A stretch of DNA of 12,125 nucleotides from Trichodesmium sp. MAG_R04 (GCA_023356515.1 JAKQYG010000076.1:1-12125); one strand, 5' to 3'; shown: positions 1-6,558, counted from the stretch's first letter. Notes: a model not told the origin generated them from the letters alone. Numbers and translations: made by a program.

Positions 1-148
1 GTTTTTTATTCTTAAAGGAGAAGGAAGAGCAAGCTGTGATGGAAAATCTATTAAGATTAGTGGTGGTGATAGTATTCTTATGCCACCACTAATCTTAATA
101 GATTTTCCATCACAGCTTGCTCTTCCTTCTCCTTTAAGAATAAAAAAC
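1..148. repeat. Perfect 66-bp inverted repeat with 16-nt loop (fold-back)
   Basis: Positions 1-66 are the exact reverse complement of 83-148, separated by a 16-nt loop at 67-82. The left arm reaches the very first base, so the true palindrome may extend beyond the window. The arms are coding sequence of the cupin gene on the minus strand. Read on the plus strand, the left arm plus loop gives a natural cupin continuation (…GGDSILMPP), whereas the minus strand through the loop gives a less natural one (…GGIRILSPP). The loop is bounded by GGTGG and CCACC, a 5-bp seed that could prime a snap-back. This fits a chimeric fold-back from amplification or assembly, or a real inverted duplication. Sequence alone cannot decide. 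Confidence 0.95.
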
Positions 149-330
149 ATTTCTACAGCAAAATGATGTTGATGTAAAGGTGTTTTTCCTCCTACATCAA
201 AAATTTCTAAACATACAGTTAAAGAGGTATTTGTATTAGCAGGACTAAAAATAACTGCTAATTTATTTTTATCATTAGGGCTAATACGATATGCTTGGTA
301 GTCTTGGAGAGATTTCATGACTGGAATCAT
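1..330 (-). CDS. Cupin-domain protein, 3' end lost in a fold-back
   Basis: A small cupin_2-type beta-barrel protein, reading open from about 330 to the window edge with no stop. The motif HQHHFAVE followed by FFILKGEG and DGK matches cupin motif 1, with two histidines and a glutamate as likely metal ligands (roughly residues 53-60 from ATG 330). The following SGG would start the inter-motif turn. Genuine sequence ends near the palindrome loop; minus-strand sequence below about 83 is the mirror arm and is not trustworthy protein. Cupin motif 2 is therefore missing. Possible starts are in-frame ATGs at 345, 330 and 318, none with a convincing ribosome binding site; 330 is a compromise. The substrate cannot be inferred. 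It is divergent from the glycosyltransferase. Confidence 0.75.
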   Translation of the reverse strand, partial: MIPVMKSLQDYQAYRISPNDKNKLAVIFSPANTNTSLTVCLEIFDVGGKTPLHQHHFAVEMFFILKGEGRASCDGKSIKISGGIRILSPPLILIDFPSQLALPSPLRIKN

Positions 331-403
331 GCAAGTATTAATCATTTTATTATTAAGGTAATAATCGTAATGTATTTAGGTAATTACTTATATTATTTAT
401 GCA

Positions 404-424
404 ATACAGCTATATATAGTGTAT
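404..424. promoter_or_regulatory. Palindrome in divergent intergenic region
   Basis: ATACA (404-408) pairs with TGTAT (420-424) around the self-complementary CTATATATAG (410-419), leaving one unpaired G. It lies in the 185-base gap between the divergent cupin and glycosyltransferase genes, followed by a T-run. It could be an operator or just AT-rich promoter DNA. No function is shown. Confidence 0.3.
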
Positions 425-500
425 TTTTTGTAATTATTTTATTATTTAAACTACAATTAATTTCTTGATGTAAGTCTCACTACTAAATCACCCAAATTTC

Positions 501-505
501 AGGAG
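501..505 (+). promoter_or_regulatory. Ribosome binding site supporting a TTG start
   Basis: AGGAG lies 10 nt before TTG 516. An in-frame TAA at 471 and no ATG or GTG between it and 516 make the TTG the best initiation codon. Confidence 0.6.
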
Positions 506-515
506 TAATACCCCA

Positions 516-1715
516 TTGCTTATAATCATTGAAGGTTGGCGTTTTTTACCTCACTCTTACGCGATCGCCAATCAATTCCAACTACTAGAAATGCTCAAAC
601 GGCCCCAACTGGAAATTTACCATCAGGATATGCCTTACATTAGCAAGAGTTGGCAACCAGTCACAGGTTTATTCCCCCCAAATTCAGAAACAGCATTACG
701 TAATATCCCTAATCTATCACCACAAAAACTAGCAGATGCTACATTACGAATGTATGCTCCATTTAATCTTAATTCTTCAAGAGCCCACCGGACGGCAACT
801 TTTGCTTGTACAGAGTGGGGGGTCGTCACCAAATCTATTATCAAAGGAATGGGTATTCACTCCTTTGGAAAAGCTCATGTTCAATCAGATACAATTATCA
901 TTACTCCCTCCCACTGGTCAAAAGAAGGGTTCATTCGCAGTGGTGCTGAGGAAAGTCGGGTCGTAGTCGTACCCCTCGGTGTTAACCCCAATATTTATCA
1001 TCCTTTACCAATAGATCAGAGGAATACCCTGCGCCAAAAATTGGGCATTGATAACTATTTTATTTTTCTCAACGTTGGAGTGATGTGTAACAGTAGTCAA
1101 GGGATAGGGCATTTACTCAAAGCATTTGCTGCTATTGTTGAACATTATCCAGATACCAAACTAATCCTGAAAGGTAGGGATGCTATTTTTCCTTCTAAAG
1201 ATTCCATTGCTAAAGCTGGCAAAGCTGCACTGACTGACCCAGAGATGGAAAAAATAAAATCCAGAATTATTTATTTGGGCCAAACTCTTTCATTCCTGGA
1301 GCTGGCCCAACTGTATCAAATTGCTGATGCTTATGTCTCTCCTTATTTAGCAGAAGGATTTAATTTGCCAGTATTAGAAGCAGCGGCCTGCGGTTTACCA
1401 GTAATATGTACAAGAGGTGGTCCCACAGATGATTTTACTAATCCCAACTTTGCCTTAAAAATTGATAGTCAACTGCAGACTAATCATACCAAAGACGGAG
1501 AGACCCTCTGGTTTGTACTACCAGAACAAGACCATCTAGTTGAGCTAATGCAAACAATAATTGAAAAACCTTTATTCCGAGAAGAGGCACGTAAAGCTGG
1601 TCCTAAATGGGTAGTCCAAAATTTTACTTGGAAGCAGGTAGTAGATCAATTATTGGACTTGCTTATACCATCTTTGAAGCTTAGTAGACCTACCTTTGAG
1701 CCAATAATTATGTGA
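516..1715 (+). CDS. GT4-type glycosyltransferase (group 1)
   Basis: A 399-residue retaining glycosyltransferase of the GT-B fold, expected to move a sugar from an NDP-sugar onto an unidentified acceptor in the cytosol. The N-terminal half opens with IIIEGWRFLPHSYA, a start I associate with cyanobacterial GT4 proteins. VVPLGVN near 151-157 is the inter-domain segment typical of GT4. The C-terminal nucleotide-sugar domain carries EGFNLPVLEAAACGLPV, the EX7E motif with glutamates near 280 and 288, then TRGGP. Length is normal for the family and there is no signal peptide. The start is TTG with AGGAG upstream. A HIP1 octamer lies inside the gene at 561. It is monocistronic, with a likely terminator hairpin 17 bases after the stop, so there is no cluster to suggest its acceptor. 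Confidence 0.88.
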   Translation: MLIIIEGWRFLPHSYAIANQFQLLEMLKRPQLEIYHQDMPYISKSWQPVTGLFPPNSETALRNIPNLSPQKLADATLRMYAPFNLNSSRAHRTATFACTEWGVVTKSIIKGMGIHSFGKAHVQSDTIIITPSHWSKEGFIRSGAEESRVVVVPLGVNPNIYHPLPIDQRNTLRQKLGIDNYFIFLNVGVMCNSSQGIGHLLKAFAAIVEHYPDTKLILKGRDAIFPSKDSIAKAGKAALTDPEMEKIKSRIIYLGQTLSFLELAQLYQIADAYVSPYLAEGFNLPVLEAAACGLPVICTRGGPTDDFTNPNFALKIDSQLQTNHTKDGETLWFVLPEQDHLVELMQTIIEKPLFREEARKAGPKWVVQNFTWKQVVDQLLDLLIPSLKLSRPTFEPIIM

Positions 1716-1732
1716 AGGAAGTAGGAAGCCAT

Positions 1733-1754
1733 AAAAAGGTCTTAGCCTTTTTTT
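1733..1754 (+). terminator. Probable intrinsic terminator of the glycosyltransferase gene
   Basis: AAAAAGG (1733-1739) pairs with CCTTTTT (1746-1752), with a possible T-G closing pair inside. The T-run extends to 1754. The stem has only two GC pairs and is weak, but the position 17 bases after the stop and the T-tract fit termination. Confidence 0.5.
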
Positions 1755-1755
1755 G

Positions 1756-1779
1756 CCAAAAAAAACAACTGTTTTTTGG
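1756..1779 (+). repeat. Second hairpin of repeat copy A
   Basis: CCAAAAAA (1756-1763) pairs perfectly with TTTTTTGG (1772-1779) around an 8-nt loop. The matching hairpin in copy B uses CGAAAA and TTTTCG, a C-G to G-C swap that preserves pairing. Confidence 0.6.
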
Positions 1780-1951
1780 TCCTTCAAGCTAAAAAAGTTA
1801 ATGTTTTGGTCATTTCCACTCTAGAAAAATTAAGGGACAAATATATTCAACTACCTCCTTTATATATTCCCTGTTCTTATTTAGAAACCTTGCATGGAAG
1901 CTCCCTACTTACTCCTCTGCTTCTTAAAAAAAACTTTATCAGCAGACCTTA

Positions 1952-2084
1952 GTGATATCAAATCCGGTAGTATTGGTATAATTCCATATTGAGGAGTAAT
2001 AAGTCAAAACTCCAGAAATGAGCAAGCTTTGTTCTTACTGACGATAGGAATTATATTACTCCGAAGCCAACGAATTTGATATAA
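1952..2084. mobile_element. MITE-like inverted-repeat element, 133 bp
   Basis: The left arm at 1952-1985 starts GTGATATCAAATCC and ends ATAATTCC. The right arm at 2047-2084 starts GGAATTAT and ends GAATTTGATATAA. The arms match imperfectly over about 34-38 bases, with a small gap. CTTA occurs directly outside both ends (1948-1951 and 2085-2088), a possible target-site duplication. No coding capacity is visible. It sits directly after repeat copy A and upstream of the metallochaperone gene, so it may carry or displace that gene's promoter. Confidence 0.6.
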
Positions 2085-2142
2085 CTTATTCGTAATGCTA
2101 ACTTACTTAATACTAATTAATAATCAGGATCAACCTAATTTT

Positions 2143-2148
2143 AGAGGA
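2143..2148 (+). promoter_or_regulatory. Ribosome binding site of the COG0523 GTPase
   Basis: AGAGGA lies 5 nt upstream of ATG 2154, a strong Shine-Dalgarno match that fixes the start. Confidence 0.7.
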
Positions 2149-2153
2149 AAACT

Positions 2154-3224
2154 ATGCAATCAACAACTACTCAGTTAGAAACCTCAAATATAGATATGTC
2201 AAAACATGGTTTACCAGTAACAATAATTACCGGTTTTCTGGGGAGTGGGAAAACCACTTTACTTAACCATATATTGCAAAACCAAGAGGGTGTGAAAACT
2301 GCTATTTTGGTAAATGAATTTGGAGAAATTGGGATTGATAATGAGTTAATTATTTCTTCTAATGCAGATGACACAATGGTGGAACTTAATAATGGTTGTG
2401 TTTGCTGTACTATTAATGAGGATTTGGTTAATGCAGTTTATAAAATTTTAGAAAGACCAGAAAAAATTGATTATATGGTGGTAGAAACTACCGGTGTAGC
2501 TGACCCATTACCAGTAGCTTTAACTTTTTTAGGAACTGAGTTACGAGATATGACTCGCCTAGATTCAATTATTACTTTGGTAGATGCTGCTAACTATAGT
2601 GTTGATTTATTTGATAGTAAAGCAGCATATAATCAAATTCTCTACGGTGATATTATTTTGTTGAATAAAACTGACTTGGTAGATAAAGCAGATTTAAATT
2701 TATTGGAAGTTAAAATTAGGAATATTAAAAAAGATGCTAGAGTTCTTAGAACTAGGCAATCACAAGTATCTATACCACTAATTCTGAGTGTGGGTTTGTT
2801 TGAGTCAGATAAGTATTTTGAGTCAACAAAATCGGATCATGAGCATGAGCATGAGCATGAGCATGAGCATCACCATGAACATGAACATCACCATCACCAT
2901 GAACATGAACATGAACATCACCATTCTAACCATTTAGAAAATGATGGATTTACCTCTGTTTCTTTTCAAAGCTATCAGCCTTTTTCTCTTAAGAAATTCC
3001 AATATTTTTTAGATAATCAATTGCCTACAAATGTGTTCCGAGCTAAAGGTATTTTATGGTTTCAAGAAAGCTCTTTACGACATATATTCCACTTAAGTGG
3101 TAAGCGGTTTAGTATTGAAGACGAACAGTGGAATAGTAGTCATAAAAGTCAGTTAGTTTTTATTGGTCAGAACTTAGAACATGATAAATTACGAACACAA
3201 TTAGAAGACTGTCTTATCTCCTAA
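2154..3224 (+). CDS. COG0523 (CobW/ZNG1-type) metallochaperone GTPase with His-rich loop
   Basis: A 356-residue G3E-class P-loop GTPase, a cytosolic protein that delivers or inserts a metal (zinc or cobalt in characterised relatives) using GTP. Walker A is GFLGSGKTT (27-35). The metal-binding CxCC motif is GCVCC (81-85). ETTGVADP (111-118) is the Walker B region and NKTD (171-174) the guanine-specificity motif. A run of alternating His/Glu with about twenty histidines spans roughly 228-260, between the GTPase domain and the C-terminal CobW_C domain (about 267-356). It is probably a metal-binding or storage loop. The CxCC plus His-rich pattern favours zinc homeostasis over cobalamin synthesis, but no B12 or zinc-transport gene is nearby and I see no clear Zur box. 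Upstream DNA is occupied by the MITE-like element up to about 65 bases before the start. Confidence 0.92.
   Translation: MQSTTTQLETSNIDMSKHGLPVTIITGFLGSGKTTLLNHILQNQEGVKTAILVNEFGEIGIDNELIISSNADDTMVELNNGCVCCTINEDLVNAVYKILERPEKIDYMVVETTGVADPLPVALTFLGTELRDMTRLDSIITLVDAANYSVDLFDSKAAYNQILYGDIILLNKTDLVDKADLNLLEVKIRNIKKDARVLRTRQSQVSIPLILSVGLFESDKYFESTKSDHEHEHEHEHEHHHEHEHHHHHEHEHEHHHSNHLENDGFTSVSFQSYQPFSLKKFQYFLDNQLPTNVFRAKGILWFQESSLRHIFHLSGKRFSIEDEQWNSSHKSQLVFIGQNLEHDKLRTQLEDCLIS
2839..2923 (+). repeat. In-frame CATGAG/CATGAA/CATCAC tandem hexamers
   Basis: Six-base repeats inside the GTPase gene encode His-Glu and His-His pairs. GAG-containing units cluster first and GAA-containing units later, suggesting stepwise expansion by slippage. 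Length changes in units of six would keep the frame. Confidence 0.85.
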
Positions 3225-3232
3225 AAATTGAC

Positions 3233-3327
3233 ATATAGTCATTTTAATTTAGATTGAGACAAGTATTTCTTGCTATAACTAAATTTCAGCATAAAAAGTG
3301 TTCCATCTTTATTTGAAATGACTATAT
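3233..3327. repeat. 12-bp perfect inverted repeat downstream of the GTPase gene
   Basis: ATATAGTCATTT (3233-3244) is the exact reverse complement of 3316-3327, with 71 bases between. It starts 9 bases after the GTPase stop and its right arm abuts the GC-rich hairpin at 3326-3350. It may be a decayed small element or long-range 3' UTR pairing. Confidence 0.45.
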
Positions 3328-3350
3328 TCCCCGGGGGGAAACCCGGGAAT
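3326..3350. repeat. GC-rich hairpin
   Basis: ATTCCCCGGG (3326-3335) pairs with CCCGGGAAT (3342-3350) with one bulged C and a GGGAAA loop. It is by far the most GC-rich spot in an AT-rich gap, about 100 bases after the GTPase stop. No T-tract follows on either strand, so a classic intrinsic terminator is unlikely. Confidence 0.6.
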
Positions 3351-3366
3351 ACTATTGAAAAATAGT
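3351..3366. repeat. Hairpin with GAAA tetraloop
   Basis: ACTATT (3351-3356) and AATAGT (3361-3366) pair perfectly around GAAA, a GNRA-type loop on the plus strand. It is directly stacked on the preceding GC-rich hairpin, so the two could form one structured RNA 3' end. Confidence 0.5.
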
Positions 3367-3780
3367 AATCCAATGAATCAACCATGTTGCAAATTAGTCA
3401 AAAAAATATTCATAATTGGTTTACCCATTTTTTCACCCTAGTAATCCTATCTAAATTCGTGAGAAAAATGATTTTTTTTAGGCAGGAAGCAGAAGGTAAA
3501 AGTTATAAAGAAGAGGAGTTGAAGCTATTTTTTAAGAGGTCATATTTTTACATGATGATTTAGGAGTGGTATCTCACACATAACGGTGGGAATTGCTACA
3601 TTACTATGAATAAAATTTATGGTTTTACGAACTCAGACATAGGTATTTCCACACTATTCTTTACCATTGTTTAATACCTCAGATTGATACCATAACTACT
3701 ATAATATTTGGCATAGGCTTCCTAATTTATAAAAATTTATAGCCTGACTGTCAAAATTTAGTTAATATAGTCTTATATTT
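3367..3780. other. Gene-free gap before the DUF1825 gene
   Basis: No coding sequence is apparent here. Around 3481-3496 is a purine-rich GGCAGGAAGCAGAAGG stretch resembling the short tandem repeats common in cyanobacterial intergenic DNA. Near 3770-3785 is AT-rich sequence that could hold a -10 element for the downstream gene, but no matching -35 box is convincing. Confidence 0.4.
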
Positions 3781-3787
3781 TAAAATG

Positions 3788-3791
3788 AGGA
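3788..3791 (+). promoter_or_regulatory. Ribosome binding site that sets the DUF1825 start
   Basis: AGGA lies 5 nt before ATG 3797. The earlier in-frame ATG at 3785 would overlap this site, so the downstream ATG is preferred. Confidence 0.7.
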
Positions 3792-3796
3792 AAGCT

Positions 3797-4120
3797 ATGG
3801 GGTTCTTTGATTCAGAAGTTGTTCAACAAGAAGCCAAGCAATTATTTGAGGATTATCAATCCTTGATTATGCTAGGAAGTAATTATGGCAAATTTGATCG
3901 AGAAGGCAAAAAGATGTACATCGAGCAAATGGAAGCTATGATGGAGAGATATCGGATTTTTATGAAGCGATTTGAATTATCGGAAGATTTCATGGCTCAA
4001 ATGACTATGGAACAACTCAAAACTCAGTTAAATCAATTTAGTATTACTCCTCAACAAATGTTTGATCAAATGCATGTAACTTTAGAAAGAATGAAATCTG
4101 AATTGGAAAAACAGTCCTGA
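3797..4120 (+). CDS. DUF1825 family cyanobacterial protein
   Basis: A 107-residue protein beginning MGFFDSEVVQQEAKQLFEDY and continuing with YGKFDREGKK, IEQMEAMMERY, RFELSEDFMAQ and TPQQMF, the conserved blocks of the cyanobacterial DUF1825 family. The length is as expected for the family. It is almost entirely predicted helix, rich in Glu, Gln, Lys and Met, with no signal peptide, membrane segment or cysteines, so it is likely soluble and possibly self-associating. Its function is unknown to me. An ATG 12 bases upstream would add MRKA, but the ribosome binding site supports 3797. It stands alone, convergent with the penicillin-binding protein gene across a 334-base gap. Confidence 0.88.
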   Translation: MGFFDSEVVQQEAKQLFEDYQSLIMLGSNYGKFDREGKKMYIEQMEAMMERYRIFMKRFELSEDFMAQMTMEQLKTQLNQFSITPQQMFDQMHVTLERMKSELEKQS

Positions 4121-4123
4121 TTT

Positions 4124-4148
4124 AATTGAAAATTGAAAATTGAAAATT
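4124..4148. repeat. 7-bp tandem repeat (AATTGAA, 3.6 copies)
   Basis: Perfect AATTGAA units start four bases after the DUF1825 stop. This is the heptad short-tandem-repeat style typical of cyanobacterial intergenic DNA. Confidence 0.8.
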
Positions 4149-4170
4149 AGAATAGTACATAAAGTATAAA

Positions 4171-4198
4171 TCAAAAGTTAGAAGTCAAAAGTTAGAAG
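4171..4198. repeat. 14-bp tandem duplication
   Basis: TCAAAAGTTAGAAG occurs twice in perfect tandem (4171-4184 and 4185-4198). The unit is two diverged heptads, so it belongs to the same simple-repeat class as the neighbouring AATTGAA array. Confidence 0.85.
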
Positions 4199-4216
4199 AA
4201 AATTATAGTAGCTAAT

Positions 4217-4274
4217 AGGAGTCAAGGATTCATTAAATATTTATACTTAATATTTAACTGATAATTTGACTCCT
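4217..4274. repeat. Nested two-stem hairpin between convergent genes
   Basis: The outer arms AGGAGTCAA (4217-4225) and TTGACTCCT (4266-4274) are perfectly complementary. Inside them, TTAAATATT (4233-4241) pairs perfectly with AATATTTAA (4249-4257) around a 7-nt loop. It lies between the ends of the DUF1825 gene and the penicillin-binding protein gene, so it may act as a bidirectional 3' boundary. It lacks a T-tract and could equally be a tiny mobile element. Downstream of it to 4454 I see nothing else. Confidence 0.5.
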
Positions 4275-4454
4275 GATCAAGATAAATGAAAATAATTTTT
4301 ATAGCTTAAATACTTAAGCAAGCTAAGGATTTTATGCTAGTTTTCATGTTACTAATTAAAGTCCGGAATGTAGAATATCAGAAGGTTGACGAACAGTCGT
4401 CTTATGTATTTGTACCTTTATAATTATTTCAATTGCTAATTCGATATAAAAAAG

Positions 4455-6395
4455 CTACGGTCTATCAAACTTATATGCCGGAGGAAAATATTCTTTACGC
4501 ATACCACTCATGGCTTGAGTCATAAAATCACGCCAGATAGGTGCAGCAGTGCTTCCCCCAGTAGCTCCATAGTTAAGTGGTCGATAATCATCATTACCTA
4601 CCCAAACAGCAGCTGACAACTGAGGAGTATAGCCAATAAACCAAACATCCCTTTCTGAAGAAGTCGTACCAGTTTTTCCAGCAGCTTGACGACTTATCCT
4701 AGCCCGAGTAGCCGTACCTTTTTCAATTACTCCCACTAATACACTATTAAGTGATGCTACGGCCCACTGATTCAGAACCAATTTAGGTTTAGGAGTATTG
4801 TCCAATAATACATTTCCACTGGTATCTGTCACCTGGACAATAAACGTTGTATCAGAATGCCAACCATTATTAGCAAAAGTAGCATAGGCACCTGCCATCT
4901 CTAAAGGTGTCAAGTCAATAGAACCCAGTGGTAAAGAAATCACAGGTTCTATTGGGCTTTCAATTCCTAAAATACGACAAACCTCAATTACCTTATTAAG
5001 TCCTACAGCTTGGCCAATCCTAACAGCAGGTATATTCAGAGAAGACTGTAAAGCCTTACGAATACTAACTGCTCCAGAATATCTACCACCATAATTTCGA
5101 GGAGAGTAGTAACCATCACCATCTCGATAGCTAACAGGAGAATCCTTAACCGTTGACCATGGCGAAAATCTGCCCGAAGCAAAAGCAGTATAGTAAACAA
5201 AAGGCTTAAACGAAGAGCCAGGTTGTCTACGAGCTTGAACAGCACGATTATATTGACTAGTCTTAAAATCTGCCCCACCAACCATCGCTTTGACAAAGTG
5301 GGTGCGTGGGTCAACTGCCACCAATGCTAATTGACCTTTGTCCCAACTCCGATAAAGCCCACGGTAATATAATATTTCATGCCATTCACTGACGGTTTTT
5401 TCTGCCATCCGTTGGAAGTTCATATCAATAGTAGTTTGTATACGCATTCCTCCCTTCAAAACAGCATCTTTACCAAACCTCTTAGTTAATTCCTGAATAA
5501 CTGCATTAGTAATATAAGGAAGTTTACTCTCACGAAAAGAAGTAACTTTACCTACTAACAATGACTGTTTGAGAGCTTTTGCTTCCTCTTCAGCAGTGAT
5601 CCAATTTAGTTCTCGCATCCTGGCTAGAACTGTTGCTTGACGCTGCTTAGACTTTTGGTAATTAATAAAAGGACTATACTTTTCTGGCGCAGGAATCATG
5701 CCTGCCATCAAGGCAGCTTCCGCCAAAGTTAAATCCTTGGAAGATTTATTAAAATAGCTTTTAGCTGCAGTTTCAACCCCATATAAATTATGACCCCAGT
5801 AAATTTGGTTGAGGTATAATTCTAAAATTTCATTTTTGGCCATAATTTGTTCCATTCTAATTGCCAAAACTGCTTCAGCTACTTTCCGACTAAGTTTGGC
5901 CGTTGGAGATAGAAACAAATTTTTCACCAACTGCATAGTTACAGTAGAACCACCTTCAACGGTTTTACCCTGCTCTAAGTTAGCAATAAGGGCACGCATA
6001 ATTCCAATGGGATAAATCCCTAGGTGACTATAGAAGTTACTATCCTCAATTGCCAAAACTGCTCGTTTTAAGTCTGGAGAAATTTGTTTTAGAGGTATGA
6101 CTTCTCGGTTGGCCTCATCATGAAGACTTGCTAGAGGTCTACCTTTGATATCGTATATATGAGTTGTTTCTGAAGGTGTATAATTTTTTAACGTTCTTAC
6201 ATCCGGTAGATTACGGAAACTAATGGCTAAACCTACTAATCCACCAGCAACTAATGAGCTAGTTAACATGGTAATGCCTAATACAGTACCTGCTGTAACT
6301 TTACTGACAAATTGAACAAACTCAAATACTGGTGCAGGTTCATAGTTAGGGTTAGATTGTTTTGTTTGCTTTTTTGGGAGAGCTTTAGTGGACAC
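4455..6395 (-). CDS. Class A penicillin-binding protein (GT51 transglycosylase/transpeptidase)
   Basis: A 646-residue bifunctional peptidoglycan synthase of the PBP1A type that polymerises lipid II and cross-links stem peptides on the periplasmic face. A cytoplasmic tail is followed by one membrane anchor (about 33-60). The GT51 domain shows AIEDSNFYSHLG (catalytic E117), EGGSTVTMQLVKNLFL (147-162) and the MAKNEILELYLNQIYWG block. The transpeptidase domain has all three motifs: GSSFKP with S394xxK397, SLN at 452-454 and KTG at 574-576. Both domains look intact and the length fits short cyanobacterial class A PBPs, which lack extra C-terminal modules. The start is GTG, with AAGGAAG about 10-16 bases upstream. 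It is divergent from tyrS and not obviously in an operon. Which cyanobacterial PBP paralogue this is cannot be told from sequence alone. Confidence 0.95.
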   Translation of the reverse strand: MSTKALPKKQTKQSNPNYEPAPVFEFVQFVSKVTAGTVLGITMLTSSLVAGGLVGLAISFRNLPDVRTLKNYTPSETTHIYDIKGRPLASLHDEANREVIPLKQISPDLKRAVLAIEDSNFYSHLGIYPIGIMRALIANLEQGKTVEGGSTVTMQLVKNLFLSPTAKLSRKVAEAVLAIRMEQIMAKNEILELYLNQIYWGHNLYGVETAAKSYFNKSSKDLTLAEAALMAGMIPAPEKYSPFINYQKSKQRQATVLARMRELNWITAEEEAKALKQSLLVGKVTSFRESKLPYITNAVIQELTKRFGKDAVLKGGMRIQTTIDMNFQRMAEKTVSEWHEILYYRGLYRSWDKGQLALVAVDPRTHFVKAMVGGADFKTSQYNRAVQARRQPGSSFKPFVYYTAFASGRFSPWSTVKDSPVSYRDGDGYYSPRNYGGRYSGAVSIRKALQSSLNIPAVRIGQAVGLNKVIEVCRILGIESPIEPVISLPLGSIDLTPLEMAGAYATFANNGWHSDTTFIVQVTDTSGNVLLDNTPKPKLVLNQWAVASLNSVLVGVIEKGTATRARISRQAAGKTGTTSSERDVWFIGYTPQLSAAVWVGNDDYRPLNYGATGGSTAAPIWRDFMTQAMSGMRKEYFPPAYKFDRP

Positions 6396-6531
6396 TTTGA
6401 TTTAACTTCCTTGGCTAGACTTCAATCAGCACTTTAGCAGTCAGCTCTCAACTTTTCCTAGGTCATGCTGCGCAAAAAGATGCATGAAAGTAATAAATTA
6501 CTAGTTTAGCTGATAATCTTTTTCGTATCGG

Positions 6532-6558
6532 ACTTTTAATTTTTCTTGAAGGTTAATT
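6532..6558 (+). repeat. Degenerate 27-bp direct repeat, copy 1
   Basis: ACTTTTAATTTTTCTTGAAG and the following GTTAATT recur at 6647-6673 with four mismatches, 115 bases apart, inside the PBP-tyrS divergent gap. Confidence 0.5.

Larger units (their letters stand above)
1731..1946 (+). repeat. Structured intergenic repeat, copy A
   Basis: About 216 bases that align almost end to end with the reverse complement of 8962-9180, at roughly three quarters identity by eye. Shared blocks include GGTCTTAGCCTTTTTTT, GACAAATATAT, CAACTACCT, TTCCCTGTTCTTAT and a degraded palindromic block ending in CTCCCTAC. It begins 16 bases after the glycosyltransferase stop in the sense direction. It contains two consecutive hairpins at its 5' end (1733-1752 and 1756-1779). 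No open reading frame is visible. It looks like a dispersed non-coding element, not a gene remnant. Confidence 0.75.

Noticed and set aside
1..82. Separate plus-strand cupin gene at the left edge
   Set aside because: It is the mirror arm of the minus-strand gene, identical over 66 bases, so it is not counted as a second gene.
635..844. Minus-strand frame inside the glycosyltransferase
   Set aside because: It lies wholly inside a well-supported gene with no independent signals.
2837..2935. Tandem CAT-containing hexamers as a CRISPR-like array or a cloning tag
   Set aside because: They are in frame within a COG0523 GTPase at the position where natural His-rich loops occur, with mixed Glu/His codons and no spacers.
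3326..3350. GC-rich hairpin as the intrinsic terminator of the GTPase gene
   Set aside because: It lies about 100 bases after the stop and lacks a T-tract on either strand.
5036..5314. Minus-strand alternative frame inside the PBP gene
   Set aside because: It is an out-of-frame shadow of the transpeptidase domain.
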